From an uncultured Eubacteriales bacterium (GTDB taxonomy: Bacteria; Bacillota; Clostridia; UMGS1883): a DNA stretch of 7,058 bases. A model generated the notes under the pieces. It was not told where the DNA came from. It was given only the letters and a program-made list of their open reading frames with translations, and searched no databases. The number at the start of each line of letters is the position of its first letter. Positions within the stretch are counted from its first letter, which is position 1. The stretch covers positions 1 to 7,058 of the forward strand of contig CAJJUC010000123.1 in assembly GCA_905195005.1 (NCBI GenBank), written 5' to 3'. The position numbers were made by a program, and so were the translations under genes. Positions 5,518-7,058 of this stretch are shown one piece after another.

Positions 5518-6845
5518 TATCTGCGTTTTTTCTGTTCTGCCAGCACCTTTTGCTTGGCTATTCTTATATTCTGCACAAGCTGCCGCTTTGACGGACATTC
5601 GAAGCTGCAGCAGCCGCATTCGATGCAGGAGGTAACGTTGTATTCCTCACATTTGTCAAGCTCACCGTGCACGGCAAAGTCATGCAGATACAGCGGCATC
5701 AGGCGCATCGGGCAATGCGAAACGCATTTTCCGCAGCGTATGCACGGGTATTCTTCGGGAAGCTTTGCTTCTTCCTCCGTGAAGCAGAGGATTGCCGAGG
5801 TGCCTTTTATAATCGGAATGTCGAGCCTGAACTGCGCAACGCCCATCATCGGCCCGCCCATTATGACCTTTGACGGCTCTTTTTCAAAGCCTCCGTTTTG
5901 TTCGATTATGTAGTCAACCGATGTGCCGATGCGCACTCTGTAATTGACGGGTTCTTTTACCGCGCCGCCGACAAGCGTTACAATTCTGCGCATGAGCGGC
6001 ATGCCGAAAAGAAATCTTCTTGCAATTGCGGTGCACGTGTCGATATTAACCACGATAACGCCGGCATCTGCCGGAAGCTTGCCGGGAGGGACATCGCGCC
6101 CGGTGACAGCTTTTATAAGCTGCTTTTCGCCGCCCTGCGGATATTTCTTTTTCAGTGTATCTACTGTTATCGTTTCGTTTTCGCACCGTTTTTTGAGAAG
6201 CGCGATTGCATCCGGCTTGTTTTCCTCAATTGCTATATGACCGTTGGTGATTCCGAAGCGGTACAGCAGAATTTTCAGCCCCGTAATAACCTCATCGGGA
6301 GTTTCGAGCATGATCCTGTGGTCGCTCGTAAGATACGGTTCGCATTCCGCTCCGTTCACGATTACCGTGTCAATTTTACATTCCTTCGGCGGCATGAGCT
6401 TAACATGCGTCGGGAACGTTGCTCCGCCCATTCCGACAACACCTGCTTCGCGCACCATTGACGGAATGTCATCGGGATTGACAGATGTATAATCAACAGG
6501 CTTGAGCACATCGTCGGGCGTATCGCAAAAATCGTTTTCGATAATTATCGACATAACCATACTTCCGTTCGACACGGGGCGCGGCTCAATTGCCTTAACA
6601 GTTCCCGAAACCGATGAATGAATCGGTGCGGACACAAACGCGTCGCTGTCGGCAATTTTTGTTCCCATTTTAACGGAATCTCCGACCTTCACGCACGGTT
6701 CGCACGGAGCTCCGATATGCTGAGAAAGCGGAAAAATCAGTTCATTGGGCGGCGTCAGCGCCTTAATCGGCTTTGAAGCTGTGAAGCTCTTGTTATCATC
6801 GGGGTGGACACCTCCGTGAAATGTCAGTTTGCGGCTGAAAATCAT
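5517..6845 (-). CDS. rnfC: Rnf complex subunit C, NADH-side FMN and iron-sulfur protein
   Basis: RnfC is the peripheral cytoplasmic subunit where NAD+ is reduced. The 442 residues match clostridial RnfC length. Domains in order: an N-terminal barrel-sandwich region with GGVHPDDNK (11-19) and a lipoyl-like fold (about 40-90); a flavin/NAD-binding domain related to the 51-kDa subunit of complex I, with VGMGGATFPTHVKL (137-150) and NGAECEPYLTSDHR (164-177); the conserved YPQGGEKQLIKAVTGRDVPP (235-254) and VVNIDTCTAIA (265-275); and two ferredoxin-type 4Fe-4S motifs, Cys368/371/374/378 and Cys407/410/413/417, each ending CP. The C-terminus is basic. The start ATG at 6843-6845 overlaps the TGA of the gene before it (ATGA) and is preceded by GGAGGAGGAAGA. 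It is the first Rnf gene of the operon. Confidence 0.97.
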   Translation of the reverse strand: MIFSRKLTFHGGVHPDDNKSFTASKPIKALTPPNELIFPLSQHIGAPCEPCVKVGDSVKMGTKIADSDAFVSAPIHSSVSGTVKAIEPRPVSNGSMVMSIIIENDFCDTPDDVLKPVDYTSVNPDDIPSMVREAGVVGMGGATFPTHVKLMPPKECKIDTVIVNGAECEPYLTSDHRIMLETPDEVITGLKILLYRFGITNGHIAIEENKPDAIALLKKRCENETITVDTLKKKYPQGGEKQLIKAVTGRDVPPGKLPADAGVIVVNIDTCTAIARRFLFGMPLMRRIVTLVGGAVKEPVNYRVRIGTSVDYIIEQNGGFEKEPSKVIMGGPMMGVAQFRLDIPIIKGTSAILCFTEEEAKLPEEYPCIRCGKCVSHCPMRLMPLYLHDFAVHGELDKCEEYNVTSCIECGCCSFECPSKRQLVQNIRIAKQKVLAEQKKRR

Positions 6846-7058
6846 TCTTCCTCCTCCGTTTCCGTGTTGGTTTTCTCTTCCCCACCGATTTCGGCAGGTT
6901 CATCTTTTCGGGTATTATTTTTCTTTTTAACAAGAAACGTCACTGCGGCTGCCGCAAGCGCTATCACCAAAATCAGCGGAAGAATATATTTTCTTTCAGC
7001 GCTGCCGTTGTCGTTTGCCGTCTTGCTGCTCTCCGCGCTTTTCTCCGCAGGGTCCGCA
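6842..7058 (-). CDS. C-terminal end of an unidentified single-pass membrane protein (partial)
   Basis: The start lies beyond the right edge; 71 codons and the TGA (6842-6844) are visible. The fragment begins with a polar Ala/Ser/Glu/Asn linker (residues 1-21 of the visible part). One membrane helix follows (about 24-43, YILPLILVIALAAAAVTFLV), then KKKNNTRK and a strongly acidic tail ending TETEEEE. The lysines right after the helix suggest, by the positive-inside rule, that the tail is cytoplasmic and the missing N-terminal part lies outside, as in an exported protein with a C-terminal anchor. Its stop overlaps the rnfC start as ATGA, so the two are probably made from one message. The frame has no internal stop and reads sensibly. 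I do not recognise the family from this end; the missing domain would decide it. Confidence 0.75.
   Translation of the reverse strand, partial: ADPAEKSAESSKTANDNGSAERKYILPLILVIALAAAAVTFLVKKKNNTRKDEPAEIGGEEKTNTETEEEE

Noticed and set aside
5503..5619. N-terminal extension of 39 residues on RnfD
   Set aside because: It lies within rnfC, looks unlike any RnfD, and the ribosome site at 5512-5517 supports the start at 5502.
1..7058. CRISPR array, insertion sequence, phage or defence system
   Set aside because: No regularly spaced repeats, transposase, integrase or terminal inverted repeats are visible. The window is filled by a metabolic operon.

Overview
The window is one tightly packed operon read leftwards on the minus strand. 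It fits an anaerobic Bacillota, most likely a gut-type member of the Clostridia. This rests on the clostridial rnf gene order (rnfC-D-G-E-A-B), the cysteine-rich clostridial type of RnfB, strong GGAGG-type ribosome binding sites before nearly every gene, and the moderate base composition. The genus cannot be read from the sequence.

From upstream (right edge) to downstream (left edge) the order is: the last 71 codons of an unidentified single-pass membrane protein (6842-7058); rnfC (5517-6845), rnfD (4534-5502), rnfG (3992-4537), rnfE (3405-3995), rnfA (2803-3405) and rnfB (1966-2787); an NAD-dependent L-lactate dehydrogenase (1043-1984); and a CPBP-family intramembrane protease homologue (239-1042). 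Gaps are at most 15 bases and most junctions overlap, several as ATGA or TGATG. A hairpin followed by a T-run on the minus strand at 122-151 probably ends the transcript. The promoter lies outside the window to the right. Positions 1-120 hold no gene I can support, only two short inverted repeats.

The six Rnf subunits form the membrane complex that passes electrons from reduced ferredoxin to NAD+ and pumps Na+ or H+. RnfC and RnfB carry the soluble FMN/NADH and iron-sulfur modules. RnfD and RnfG show the threonine motifs for covalently bound FMN. RnfA and RnfE each keep the two cysteines expected for an intramembrane [2Fe-2S] centre. The lactate dehydrogenase could reoxidise the NADH that Rnf produces, so its place directly behind rnfB suggests co-expression of NADH-making and NADH-consuming steps. 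No apbE flavin transferase is in the window.

The most unusual point is at the end of the operon. The CPBP reading frame stops at a TGA (239-241), but the same frame continues for 20 codons that spell the C-terminal half of a SHOCT domain and ends at TAG (176-178). Residues before the TGA also fit the SHOCT pattern. The TGA therefore looks like a recent nonsense change within a once longer protein, or possibly a readthrough site.
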